From the NCBI RefSeq assembly GCF_900635815.1, contig NZ_LR134173.1, forward strand, positions 3,132,001-3,196,000: a stretch of 64,000 nucleotides of DNA, read 5' to 3'. Source of the stretch: Legionella cherrii (GTDB taxonomy: Bacteria; Pseudomonadota; Gammaproteobacteria; Legionellales; Legionellaceae). Numbering within the stretch: the first letter of the stretch is position 1; the number at the start of each line of letters is the position of its first letter. The notes under the pieces are model-generated. The model had not been told where the DNA came from and ran no database searches. It saw only the letters and a program-made list of their open reading frames with translations. Positions 46,908 to 55,989 of the stretch are shown in pieces. The position numbers and the translations under genes are program-made.

Positions 46908-47804
46908 TTACCAAGGTTTCATATTAAAAGGAGATGGGTGAAAATTTACTTGTTCCTCCTCCTCTTTTTCCGTCTTTTTTGGTTCTATATCCTTATTTCG
47001 CTCAATTGCCTCTTGTTTAGAGGCTTTATTAGACAACTTGGGTTCCATTGAAAGTGGATTTGGAGCAATACTATGTTCTTTTGTGACCTCATCCTTTTCT
47101 TGTGCTTTCGGACTGGGTACGGGCACCAAATTATTTGCTAGTCTTTGGATAAATGTATCGTATAAGGCTAGTGTGGGCGTGGTCATACGAAGAGAACGTA
47201 TATTTCCTTTTTCATCCTGAGTAATATGTATGCAATCATCGGAAAGATGATTTTCTTCTTTAAAATCATTGAATTCTTTGATAATCGCTTGCATGAATTT
47301 TTTTAATACATGTCGTTGCTTTGGAGTTAATTCATTAGGATCATAGTGTAATTCAAACTTAAGAGTCATTGATTCACGATCACTATCAACCAACAATTTC
47401 CCATCAGCAATTAATTTTTCAATTATTTCTGGGTCAAAACCAGACTCTAAATCAAGTTCTTCTGAACCAAATACGCCTACCAATTCATCTTCAGACCCAA
47501 CTACTTTACCTGATTTAGTTGGGAATTGATCTTCACCAGGACTCGCTTTTTCCTCAGATGTCTTCTTATCAGAAGTGGCACTATCATCTTCGCTACCGCC
47601 TGCGCCATGTCCGGAACAAAGGCGCTTTGGTGCGATTTCTCTAAAACAAGTCCCGCAGCGTACTTTTGCACCTTCCTCAGCAGCCTCTTTTTTTTCTGCT
47701 TCCTTTCTAAATTGTTGTAAAGCTAATGCTATAGAGGAGGTTTGGGGTTCATCTGCCGTTATGGATTCAGGTACAGGCTGATGTTTTTCTTTGTCTTTTT
47801 TCAT
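46908..47804 (-). CDS. Acidic hydrophilic protein with Cys/His cluster, candidate effector
   Basis: This 298-residue protein starts at ATG 47804, which has GGAG 7 bases upstream; the frame is open to 47828. It contains CGTC..(11)..CSGH near residues 50-70, which could bind a metal. A central domain at about 130-225 (MTLKFELHYDPNELTPKQRH followed by VLKKFMQAIIKEF) has a beta-alpha look. Its C-terminal tail is rich in Glu and Lys (KKTEKEEEEQVNFHPSPFN), the E-block composition favoured by Dot/Icm signals. There is no signal peptide or recognised family. It lies just inside the putative island beside the IS wreck. The effector role is inference. Confidence 0.55.
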   Translation of the reverse strand: MKKDKEKHQPVPESITADEPQTSSIALALQQFRKEAEKKEAAEEGAKVRCGTCFREIAPKRLCSGHGAGGSEDDSATSDKKTSEEKASPGEDQFPTKSGKVVGSEDELVGVFGSEELDLESGFDPEIIEKLIADGKLLVDSDRESMTLKFELHYDPNELTPKQRHVLKKFMQAIIKEFNDFKEENHLSDDCIHITQDEKGNIRSLRMTTPTLALYDTFIQRLANNLVPVPSPKAQEKDEVTKEHSIAPNPLSMEPKLSNKASKQEAIERNKDIEPKKTEKEEEEQVNFHPSPFNMKPW

Positions 47805-48022
47805 GTGAATACTCCAGTGCAAGTTCATAATGGTTTAATCCGAATAAAGATTTACTTATCTGTTATTATATCGAGTTAAAAAAAACCAATTGTATATAAA
47901 ATGTACGAATGTATCGTGTGTTTGCTTACCTACTGATATCTATTTAACACTGAACTTAAAAATCGATTCAGACTAAATTTGTTTAGAGAGTTTTCTTATT
48001 TAAAAAGGCTTAGACAGAACGC

Positions 48023-48715
48023 ATGAAAGATAAATCAATATTGCTTGTAGAAGATAACGTTAAGTTAGCAAATTACCTCAAAGAAAGCCTACAAGAAGCA
48101 GGTTATGATGTTTCTATTGAAAAACGTGGTGATAGAGCGGTCTATCGCATCATTCGTGAGCAACCTTGCCTAGTAATATTGGATATAATGCTTCCTGGCA
48201 TGAATGGAGATCAAATATGCCATACCATTAGAGATGAGTATTTGGGGAAAATACTCATGCTAACAGCAATTAATGATACTGAAAGTGAAGTATCCTCTTT
48301 AAATTTAGGAGCAGATGACTACTTAACTAAACCTGTTGCAGACGAAGTTTTGAAAGCAAGAATAGAGGCATTGTTACGTCGACCCAATTTAGTTAATAAT
48401 CAAAATCAATTTCACTTTGGCAATTTTTCTATCAATTTTAGTACTAAGAGTGTTCATCTCTTTGATGAAGAAATTTCAATAAGTAGCAGTGACTTTGAAA
48501 TGCTTGCTTTGTTGGTTAAGAACCATGATAGGTTGCTGAGTCGAGATAGCATTATGTATGCTCTTTCTGGGCATGAATATGATGGGGTTGATAGAGGTAT
48601 CGATTTAAAAATATCACGTTTAAGAAAAGCATTGAATGATAATAATAAAAAGCCCTATCGTATAAAAACAATCCATAAAAAAGGATATATATTTGTATCA
48701 GCGGCTTGGGAATAA
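48023..48715 (+). CDS. OmpR/PhoB-family response regulator
   Basis: The 230-residue product has a receiver domain (ILLVEDNVKLANYLKESLQE, phospho-acceptor Asp54 in LVILDIMLPGMNG, Thr at MLTAIND, Lys in YLTKP). It ends with a winged-helix DNA-binding domain (FEMLALLVKNHDRLLSRDSI, then GIDLKISRLRKAL and IHKKGYIFV). The probable partner kinase is encoded 2 kb away on the opposite strand (50782-52392), beyond the ankyrin gene. This is unusual; most such pairs are adjacent. It may control the ankyrin gene downstream, which is transcribed in the same direction after 239 bases. Confidence 0.93.
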   Translation: MKDKSILLVEDNVKLANYLKESLQEAGYDVSIEKRGDRAVYRIIREQPCLVILDIMLPGMNGDQICHTIRDEYLGKILMLTAINDTESEVSSLNLGADDYLTKPVADEVLKARIEALLRRPNLVNNQNQFHFGNFSINFSTKSVHLFDEEISISSSDFEMLALLVKNHDRLLSRDSIMYALSGHEYDGVDRGIDLKISRLRKALNDNNKKPYRIKTIHKKGYIFVSAAWE

Positions 48716-48954
48716 ATATAGATCACAGCCACCAATCTAAAGTAAGACTTATCAAAAATAGTAAAAACTTCATTTGTCTCGACCTTGGGATTTTTCGTCC
48801 AGTTATGAAGTCTTCACCAAATATATCGCAAATCTATAATCATTTACCCTCGACAAAAGTATCATTTTAGAACACCTGTACAATATATATACATTTGAGC
48901 CGAGTGTTCTTGATAAAATCAACCTATTATTTTAAGTAATAGTCGAGATGAGCC

Positions 48955-50778
48955 ATGAAAGACGCTGCAATAGAAATCTTAATATATAAACCAGATCCAG
49001 ATCATCCACTGCCTGAAAATCATAGAGGTGTGGTGATAAATCCTCACTTAAAACAACGGTTCAAGCAATTTCTTCCAATTGGCGTCTATTTAGAAGGCTC
49101 TGATTTGAAGTATTATTTTTTCGATCAGTGTGATAATTCGCCAAAAATCTACAGTAGTTTGGATGAACTCAAACGAGACTTACCGGAAGAACTAGACAAT
49201 ATATTTGAGAAAAACCCAAAATTATTTATTATGGGCCATGCTGGTGGTGGCGAATATGGTATGGGTAATTGCCATGGCCCAAGTGAGCAGTTATATGATG
49301 ATAATTTTGATAATTTGTTACATGGTTTTAAACGAGCATTGCCCGCATATCATGGTGAAGTTTTTGTGACTTTAGAAGGTTGTAACACAGACAATCAACT
49401 TAATGCTGCAGCAAACTCACAGGAAAAAACATTTTTAGAAAGAGTATCAGTGAAATATCCAGAAATCACCTTTGGTGGAACTGGACCATGGAATGCGCAA
49501 GATGTACAGACCGGCTTCCGATCCCTTTCGCCCACATCCCCTATCACATCGATGGCAGGAAATATTTGGAAGGCTGGAAACAGTGTTATTTTTCATCATG
49601 GTCAATATCAAGTTGCCGTTCGAAAATCTTTATTTGCCTCAACAGAAACAGCTAAAGAATTAAAAGTTAACACTATAGAATATGCCCGTGCAATTCTAGG
49701 TAAAGACGAAGCCGATGAACTGATAGCAAAAATCGCTTTAAATCGAGATATTCTAAACATTCAAGATTTAAAGAAAATTGATGGTTTTCCAGAATTGCGA
49801 TTTGAAGGAGAAGATATTGCAAAGTTTGTTGAACAGGAAAAGCAAATATTAGGCAAAGAACAAGAAAATTATTTAAACCGTGTCCGTGATATCTTAGATC
49901 GGGCATCCCCTATAGAACAACTGACAGATAGAGATGTACTAGAACTTCTCTTAGGTTTAAAAGAACCTTCTGTATTTAAAAGTCATGAGGACTTGCTAGA
50001 GTCAATTCTGGCTAATAAAGCTTTGTTAAACCTGGCAATGGTAAGTTGTGGAAAAGTCCTTATTGGTGGCCCAAGTAATGACAGTGTCATTGCTTTATTA
50101 TTAAAACATGGCGCTGATATTAATAGTGCTGATAAAAAAAGCATGACGGCTTTGCACTATGCGGTACAGAATTTCTATAATTATAGAAAAGAGCCCTTAC
50201 ATCTCATTAAAAAGTTATTAGAGTGTGGTGCTAGTCTTGAAGTGCGAAATGAAAAAGGACAGACTCCTATCGAGACAGCGCAAGAACATAGCAAAGATGG
50301 ACGAGTAACTGCTAGTGATAAACTTCTCGCATCTTTGAAATCTAGCAATTCGCCACCAACTCCCATAGAACTAAAACAATCTGTTAGACAAATATTTCAG
50401 ATGAGTCAACACAAGGCTGATGAACTACTTTCATTACCTATTGCGAAACGTGAATATAGCAAATGTAGTGAAGGCACTCTTTATATTCCTGGAGATGTAG
50501 TGGAAAAATTGCATGGAATCTTGCAATCTGCAAAGGGGAATAATGAGCAATTATCGGCGTTTGAATCAGAGCTTAGTATGGTAATCAGTGCTCTTGAAAA
50601 AGGCATTGGAACTGGAGAAGTAGTTGATGGCGAGGAAGATGAATTTATCCCTAAACGTTTTGAAAATGCAAAACTCAAGTTAACAGCGGTTATGGACGCA
50701 CTGGTTGAGATGAAACAAGAGATGGATACGTCAAAAGATGCTAAAGTTGGGGACCAACTTCTAAAACTAAAATCCTAA
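48955..50778 (+). CDS. Ankyrin-repeat protein with caspase-like (clan CD) N-terminal motifs, candidate effector
   Basis: In this 607-residue protein with no signal peptide, residues 85-150 show a strand-then-His segment (KLFIMGHAGGGEYG, His95) followed by a strand-then-Cys segment (GEVFVTLEGCNTDN, Cys143), the arrangement of the His/Cys dyad in clan CD peptidases such as C80, gingipain and caspase. Further conserved-looking TFGGTGPWNA follows. Residues about 360-462 hold two to three ankyrin repeats (VIALLLKHGADINSADKKS, MTALHYAVQ, HLIKKLLECGASLEVRNEK). The C-terminus is helical and acidic. Ankyrin proteins are typical Legionella effectors. It lies between a response regulator and a sensor kinase inside the putative island. 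Protease function is inference. Confidence 0.65.
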   Translation: MKDAAIEILIYKPDPDHPLPENHRGVVINPHLKQRFKQFLPIGVYLEGSDLKYYFFDQCDNSPKIYSSLDELKRDLPEELDNIFEKNPKLFIMGHAGGGEYGMGNCHGPSEQLYDDNFDNLLHGFKRALPAYHGEVFVTLEGCNTDNQLNAAANSQEKTFLERVSVKYPEITFGGTGPWNAQDVQTGFRSLSPTSPITSMAGNIWKAGNSVIFHHGQYQVAVRKSLFASTETAKELKVNTIEYARAILGKDEADELIAKIALNRDILNIQDLKKIDGFPELRFEGEDIAKFVEQEKQILGKEQENYLNRVRDILDRASPIEQLTDRDVLELLLGLKEPSVFKSHEDLLESILANKALLNLAMVSCGKVLIGGPSNDSVIALLLKHGADINSADKKSMTALHYAVQNFYNYRKEPLHLIKKLLECGASLEVRNEKGQTPIETAQEHSKDGRVTASDKLLASLKSSNSPPTPIELKQSVRQIFQMSQHKADELLSLPIAKREYSKCSEGTLYIPGDVVEKLHGILQSAKGNNEQLSAFESELSMVISALEKGIGTGEVVDGEEDEFIPKRFENAKLKLTAVMDALVEMKQEMDTSKDAKVGDQLLKLKS

Positions 50779-50781
50779 TCG

Positions 50782-52392
50782 CTAAGAATATATTGGAAGC
50801 ACTATGGTAAATCGAGCACCTTTTAATAACGGTGATTGTGAAGCCATGACCTTCCCTCCGTGGAGATTAACAACTTTTTTAACAATAGCTAATCCTATCC
50901 CAATATGTTTATCTCCAATTTCGGCGTCTTCGGCAATCGTATATTCAGAAAAAATGTCATCCGCACCATCATCCGGCAAGCCTGGACCATCATCGTCTAC
51001 GTGGATTAAAATATGACTATTATCCAGCGAAATAGTTAAAGAAATAGTGTGTGCTGCAAATTTCATGGCATTTGTAATCAAATTGGTAACAGCATGCTTT
51101 AAAATATTTTCATCTATGTATGCTTTCAAAGAATTTAACTCATTAGAATGAAATGTAATTTCAAATGTCAAGGAAGAATAAGACTCTAATAAATTTCTTA
51201 ACCATTGTATTATATCGGTCTCAGACCGTTTTAATTTCAATTCGCTTGAATGCATTTTTGAGTAAATCAAAAAAGTGCTGACAAGCCCATTCATATCTGC
51301 AATATCTTCTTGGATGCTGTTCAGCTGTTTATTGAGTAGTTCATCTTCAGTGTTTTTCCTTTTAATACTATCTGTCGCCATTTGTATGGTTGATAAAGGG
51401 GTCCTAATTTCATGCGCGACAAACCGGCACATTTGTTTATGTGATTCAATCAGTTCTTTTAATTGCTCACCCATGTGGATGATATTTATATACAGTCCAT
51501 ATAAAACAGAGGTGGGACCTATTTTCCGATGAAAATCAAAGTTCCCTTGACTGAAATTTTTAGTTATCTGATACACCTTTTTCATATTTCTAACAAAAAG
51601 CAATGAAAAAAAGGCAATAAGAAAAATGGATATAAAAAAGAAAGTTCCTACAAAATAATACATAACATCACTGATTCTTGCCATAACTGGCAGATAGCTT
51701 AGTGGGCCAATTTTGAGTATTCCACCACTAAAATTATAGTAGAGAATAACAATTTGTGACGAGTTTTTATTTGTTTCAAATACTAAACGCTTTGTTGATA
51801 AAGAATTAATTATATTACCTGGTAAGTGTTTACTTTTAGTTTTATAAACATGAATAGGGAAACCATATATTTTTTCTAACTGTAATAGTTCATTACTCCA
51901 TGTATTTTTTGATTTTGATAATAAATGTTGAACGATTTGTTTTAAAACAGGATTCATATAATTATAAATAATTTCGTCAGGATCTGAAAAATTGTAAGCT
52001 AATGCATACGGGGTATTACCAATTTTTTTATACGCAGTATGTTCTACAATTACCTCGTTTAGAAATTGATAAGTTGTACCTGATAAAAAAATGATTTCAC
52101 CATGATTTAATTGATTATTCTGCGCCAGGGTGAGTTTTAGACTGTCGATTGCTATAAGATGAATAACATTATCTGTTTTTTTCTTTATTAGTGCATCCCA
52201 GTTTGATTTCGGATTATGAATTAACTCTTTTTCTAAACTAATTAAAATTCCTTGTGACATCGTTTGGCCTGCATTAATAACTATCTTTGCCTCAACTGAC
52301 TTTAAATATTTAAAAAATGCTAAAACGACAATTAAAAAAATCACAAAGAATGCAGTCAAGATTTTTAAATAGATATTAAATTTCATTACCAT
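50782..52392 (-). CDS. Sensor histidine kinase
   Basis: The 536-residue inner-membrane kinase has a transmembrane helix at about 8-30, a roughly 210-residue periplasmic sensor region, a second helix at about 244-268, a HAMP-like linker, then HisKA with phosphorylated His327 (CRFVAHEIRTPLSTIQ). The ATPase domain has the N box NLITNAMKFA, G1 DDDGPGLPDDG and G2 GIGLAIVKKVVNLHGGKV. Its stop is 3 bases from the convergent ankyrin gene stop. The likely cognate regulator is at 48023. The signal sensed is unknown. An ATG two codons downstream (52386) is an equally good start. Confidence 0.93.
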   Translation of the reverse strand: MVMKFNIYLKILTAFFVIFLIVVLAFFKYLKSVEAKIVINAGQTMSQGILISLEKELIHNPKSNWDALIKKKTDNVIHLIAIDSLKLTLAQNNQLNHGEIIFLSGTTYQFLNEVIVEHTAYKKIGNTPYALAYNFSDPDEIIYNYMNPVLKQIVQHLLSKSKNTWSNELLQLEKIYGFPIHVYKTKSKHLPGNIINSLSTKRLVFETNKNSSQIVILYYNFSGGILKIGPLSYLPVMARISDVMYYFVGTFFFISIFLIAFFSLLFVRNMKKVYQITKNFSQGNFDFHRKIGPTSVLYGLYINIIHMGEQLKELIESHKQMCRFVAHEIRTPLSTIQMATDSIKRKNTEDELLNKQLNSIQEDIADMNGLVSTFLIYSKMHSSELKLKRSETDIIQWLRNLLESYSSLTFEITFHSNELNSLKAYIDENILKHAVTNLITNAMKFAAHTISLTISLDNSHILIHVDDDGPGLPDDGADDIFSEYTIAEDAEIGDKHIGIGLAIVKKVVNLHGGKVMASQSPLLKGARFTIVLPIYS

Positions 52393-52478
52393 GTACTCTA
52401 AATAATAGATGCCTATTCACAAGATAGTACTCTGGATTATCCTTGATAGTTTAAATATTTAATTCTGGCATAATTATC

Positions 52479-53135
52479 CTACGTTTTGTCACTCTTTATA
52501 ACTCTTGTAATTAGCCTATTTAAGGCATCCAAATTATCGATATTCGTTATGGCCTCATCAAATAATGATAAAGTCTCTGGATCGTGTGTTTCTAAATACT
52601 TGAATGCTTTTTTTGGACCTTGATAACGCAATTCTTTGAACACAAAATAATCCTCTAGAATTGTGAAGATTGACCAAATATGGCGATATTTTCCTTCTAA
52701 ATCTCTAGTACACGCCCTTGCCAGCATTTTTTGATACCACACTCTACGTGCTGTAATTTCATCAGGAGGGAGGGACTCAGACAATATTAAAGAAGCTGAG
52801 ATTTTTTTTAATAACTCTGTGCCAAAATGGGCTTTTTCAACAACAACGATGCCATCTGACATACATAAATGTTCATCAGAAATTGAATCAAAAGCATTTT
52901 CAGGATAAACAAAAATATCATGATAAACTTGATGTGCTTCATCAAAGCGTGCAATTCGTTGCTTATCTCCTTTTTCTCTAATCCCTGCAACATCATAATC
53001 ACTGGTTACTGTGAAGTCTCCTCGTGCGCGGGAGCCATATAAAATAATTGTATGGCAATGATGTAAAGAGATTAATTCATCAACAATGAATTGCAGAACA
53101 GCATCATTTTCTAATGATATTTTCTTTTGTGTCAT
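52479..53135 (-). CDS. Nucleotidyltransferase-fold protein
   Basis: The 218-residue protein has the polymerase-beta-type nucleotidyltransferase motif ILYGSRARGDFTVTSDYDVA at about 36-55 (GS..RG....SD.D), and a third acidic residue in YHDIFVYPEN could complete the metal site. The C-terminal half is helical (RRVWYQKMLARACTRDLEGK), recalling HEPN-like or kanamycin nucleotidyltransferase-type partners. It could be an aminoglycoside adenylyltransferase relative or a toxin-antitoxin-like MNT protein; the sequence does not decide. It is encoded upstream of the kinase on the same strand, 86 bases apart. Confidence 0.75.
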   Translation of the reverse strand: MTQKKISLENDAVLQFIVDELISLHHCHTIILYGSRARGDFTVTSDYDVAGIREKGDKQRIARFDEAHQVYHDIFVYPENAFDSISDEHLCMSDGIVVVEKAHFGTELLKKISASLILSESLPPDEITARRVWYQKMLARACTRDLEGKYRHIWSIFTILEDYFVFKELRYQGPKKAFKYLETHDPETLSLFDEAITNIDNLDALNRLITRVIKSDKT

Positions 53136-53529
53136 TTCCTTACCTTCTTACTTTGTAACTACGCCATATCAAATACTTACGTTCATTTTTCAAATTTCCA
53201 AAAAGTAGATGAATTAAACGAATCACCTGGAATCTATCGGCAAAATCTAGGTAAATTTAGGATAAGATTGGTGGCCTAGTATCACCGAGAATTGGCATCG
53301 CTGCAGCCCTTACAGGATTGGGATTATTTGCATATAGTATTTATAACAATTGCCAAGCAGTCAATTCTGGATCTTTGCTGCTCTCAAACAACCTTACTCC
53401 TATATAAAAGGGACTCGCACTATAACCAGGCATTGAATCGTGAGTTTTTAATCAATAATTCACAATTCAATGCCTTACCCCATAGGTACAAAATTAGGTT
53501 GATGCATTTGACAAGAATGACAGATATGA
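53136..53529. other. Gap with a probable gene remnant
   Basis: A fragment on the plus strand (about 53269-53408) translates to GLVSPRIGIAAALTGLGLFA followed by YSIYNNCQ, and looks like the end of a small membrane protein, but it has no start. No intact gene is seen. Confidence 0.3.
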
Positions 53530-54099
53530 TTATGAATTATTTCCGCCTTTACTTAAGAGCTGCTCCATTTTCTTAAGATCAGCTTGTTTGTTATGAATGG
53601 ATTCCCCAACTTCTTTAATCTGAGGATCATGGCTACATTTTAATAAGTAAGCCGACATTTGCATGCCGCCATGAAAGTGATCACTCATTTCTTTTAAATA
53701 CATTTTATCAAATTCTTTACCTGAAACATTCATAAACGACTTCATATCCATGGGTTTCATTCCAGGAATTTGATAATTTGCTTCAGAGGTAGTGGGTAAT
53801 TTACTGAGTAGCATTTTCATTTTAACAACTTCTCTATGTTGCCTTGCGAGCATTTTCTTTGAAATAGCGACTATTTTCGGATTCTGGGATTTTTTTATAG
53901 CTAACTCCATTATTTGCATCCCTTATGCGTGATGAACAATCATCATTTGTAAGAATTCTCTTTCAAGTGCCACTATTTGTTTTTCGCCTTTAGGACAATG
54001 ATTTTCCTTCATAGACATTTGTCCCATATTGGATTGTTCCATTGCGAAAGCACATGAACTCATTAGCGATATTCCTAAAAGGATTGAAAACTTTTTCAT
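53530..54099 (-). pseudogene. DUF305 exported protein, interrupted by an ochre stop
   Basis: From ATG 54099 (AGGTAGGTAAATG) the frame reads a signal peptide MKKFSILLGISLMSSCAFAM, then FLQMMIVHHA, a TAA at 53925-53923 (codon 59), and directly in frame GMQIMELAIKKSQNPKIVAI with the usual DUF305 second half ending KKMEQLLSKGG. The stop sits exactly where the family has HH-x-x-(G)M, so a single C-to-T change of CAA (HHAQGM) would explain it. DUF305 proteins are periplasmic four-helix, His/Met-rich and often found with copper or metal genes. A cation efflux gene lies 0.7 kb away. Confidence 0.8.
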
Positions 54100-54390
54100 T
54101 TACCTACCTCTTGAATTGAGTAAATATTTTAGAAGTATAGATCAATACTAAAAAAGAAGTTTGTTGAATAAATCATTTATTTTCAGCTAAATGCTGATCG
54201 TTTAATTTTATTTTTACTATTCTGCTACTCCTTTGCCTAACTATAAGTGTATTTTGCCTAACAAACATAAAGGCAAATATTCTGTGACCAAACGTGTCTC
54301 AACTGTAGCGTCACTATGCTGTAATAGGCCGTAGAAGGTTCCTTACGAATTTAAGGCTTCACAAGATATGATTTATAACAAATTTAAAAC

Positions 54391-54447
54391 TAGAGCATCA
54401 GGGTTCAGACCAAGGTGTCGGGGGTTCGAGCCCCTACGATCGCGCCA
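54391..54447 (+). pseudogene. Degraded tRNA-Arg fragment, putative attachment-site copy
   Basis: It shares 22 exact bases (accaaggtgtcgggggttcgag) with tRNA-Arg at 45868-45889, then cccctacgatcgcgcca against tccctccgagcgcgcca. Weaker similarity extends upstream to the D-arm (tagag...). It cannot fold as a full tRNA because the 5' half is lost. Confidence 0.75.
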
Positions 54448-54826
54448 TTTTTAGGCTGTTCGCTCCATAAATGATCACACCTTGTCTTGCTTCCGGTAAA
54501 AAGATAAAATACGCAACGGTGACACCCTGGGACACTAAGCAAGGATTCAGGCTTAGCAGGCAACACAATTAGTAAAGTTAACATCACCACCCTGTACTCC
54601 TATGTTGCCATTCACAAAAGCCAAGCAGATCAAGCGTACCGATATTTACAAAGTGGAAAATTAAAAGAACGCAAAGTTCATGTGCGTAAAATAAATCGAT
54701 TTTTTAAAACCCTGCGAAAAACTTAACACAACAATTGGAAAAAAGAGGCAATTATTATGTAAAATCCTAATAATACAGGCCTTTGGATAGAGTAGATAAA
54801 TCATTATTAATATCAGGATCACTTAG
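54448..54826. other. Gap with a possible coding remnant upstream of the cation efflux gene
   Basis: A plus-strand frame at about 54570-54725 reads ITTLYSYVAIHKSQADQAYR followed by YLQSGKLKERKVHVRKINRF and ends at TAA, without a plausible start. It looks like the end of a decayed gene of unknown family. The rest holds the promoter of the downstream gene. Confidence 0.3.
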
Positions 54827-55738
54827 ATGAAAATACAAGAAGAGCTTCATGAACGTGGGGCTCTTAAAATATCAATAGCTGTTACCCTTCTCTTAGCCAT
54901 GGTAGGTATTTTATTTGGGCTATTTTCGGGTTCATTGGCTATCGTCTTTGACGGTATGTTCAATATGGTGGATACCGTTATATCAATCCTAGCCTTATTT
55001 GTCGCCCGTCTTGTAACAAGTAAGGGTAATCGGAGATTTCAATATGGTTACTGGCATATTGAACCTATGGTTCTTGTTTTGAATGGTAGTATCCTAATAC
55101 TTCTTTGTAGTTATGCGATGATAAATGCAATTGGTAGTTTAATGTCTGGTGGGCATGAACTGAATTTTGATTGGGCATTTGTGTTTGCTCTTTTAGTATT
55201 TTTTTTATCAACTGGCATGTATTTTTATTTGATTAAAAAAAACCGCAAAATTAAGTCTGAATTCCTGCGATTAGACATTCAAAGTTGGTTAATGTCTGCT
55301 TTGATTTCCTCATCTCTCTTATTAGCATTTGGCATCGCTGCATTGTTGCAGGGTGGGGTCTACGCATATTTTACTCCCTACATTGATCCCCTTATTTTAG
55401 CGATTCTTACTGCTTGTTTGATTTTTGTACCTATGACTGCGGTCCGGGATGCCACAAGAGACATATTTCGCATGGCACCCTTGGATCTTGATGAAAAAAT
55501 AAGAGAATTTTTAGATGAGCTTATCAAACAACGTGATTTTAAAACTTATACAAGCTACGTTGCAAAAATAGGACGAGCTCAATTTATTGAAATACATATT
55601 GTAGTGCCTATCGATTACCCAATTTCAAGTATTGAAACATTGGATGAAATTCGTAATGAAATCGCGTTGGCTATTGGAGAAGACACGCCACAACGTTGGC
55701 TAACCATTGCCTTTACTGCAAATGAAAACTTGATTTAG
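54827..55738 (+). CDS. Cation diffusion facilitator family transporter
   Basis: A 303-residue CDF exporter. About six membrane segments are visible from residue 14. Helix 2 contains AIVFDGMFNMVDT, with Asp for metal binding, and helix 5 contains LRLDIQSWLMSALISS, the second pair usually HxxxD replaced in part (DIQSW). A C-terminal cytoplasmic domain of about 85 residues (LDEKIREFLDELIKQRDFKT, IEIHIVVPIDYPI) is of the ferredoxin-like type. The substrate could be Zn, Fe, Co or another divalent cation. The nearby DUF305 remnant is consistent with a metal-related neighbourhood, but that is only context. Confidence 0.85.
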   Translation: MKIQEELHERGALKISIAVTLLLAMVGILFGLFSGSLAIVFDGMFNMVDTVISILALFVARLVTSKGNRRFQYGYWHIEPMVLVLNGSILILLCSYAMINAIGSLMSGGHELNFDWAFVFALLVFFLSTGMYFYLIKKNRKIKSEFLRLDIQSWLMSALISSSLLLAFGIAALLQGGVYAYFTPYIDPLILAILTACLIFVPMTAVRDATRDIFRMAPLDLDEKIREFLDELIKQRDFKTYTSYVAKIGRAQFIEIHIVVPIDYPISSIETLDEIRNEIALAIGEDTPQRWLTIAFTANENLI

Positions 55739-55989
55739 CAACGTTTTATTCAGGCTATCCATAAGGATATATGTGAAAGTATGCTATCAAAAATTAGAGT
55801 TAATACCAAATGAGTTCATGATTTTAGTAAATGAATCTGCAGATTAAATAGCAAGCCTGGTTGCTAGCAACAAGTTTGCTTATGGAAGTTCCAGAATAAG
55901 ATACAGACTATTAACCCCGCTGCATCAAATAAAAATAAATAGCTAATTTGATCTGAAGATTCTTTAATAAGAAAGATATTCTCAAAATA

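Larger units (their letters stand above)
45907..54447. mobile_element. Putative genomic island integrated at tRNA-Arg (about 8.5 kb)
   Basis: The 22 bases accaaggtgtcgggggttcgag at 45868-45889 in the tRNA-Arg gene recur exactly at 54409-54430, followed in both places by a near match to the tRNA 3' end and ccattt. This direct repeat pattern is the usual footprint of integration at a tRNA 3' end. The cargo is an IS3-family wreck, an effector-like protein, a response regulator, an ankyrin protein, a histidine kinase, a nucleotidyltransferase and a broken DUF305 gene. No integrase gene is visible, so the element would be decayed and immobile. Partial similarity of the fragment back into the D-arm leaves open a simple decayed tRNA copy. 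Confidence 0.55.

Noticed and set aside
53292..53576. Plus-strand frame overlapping the DUF305 gene
   Set aside because: Starts at a non-ATG codon without ribosome site and runs into the convergent DUF305 sequence; the recognisable fragment here is in another frame.
54405..54590. Minus-strand frame across the tRNA-Arg fragment
   Set aside because: It translates a tRNA remnant; no protein family and no start signal.
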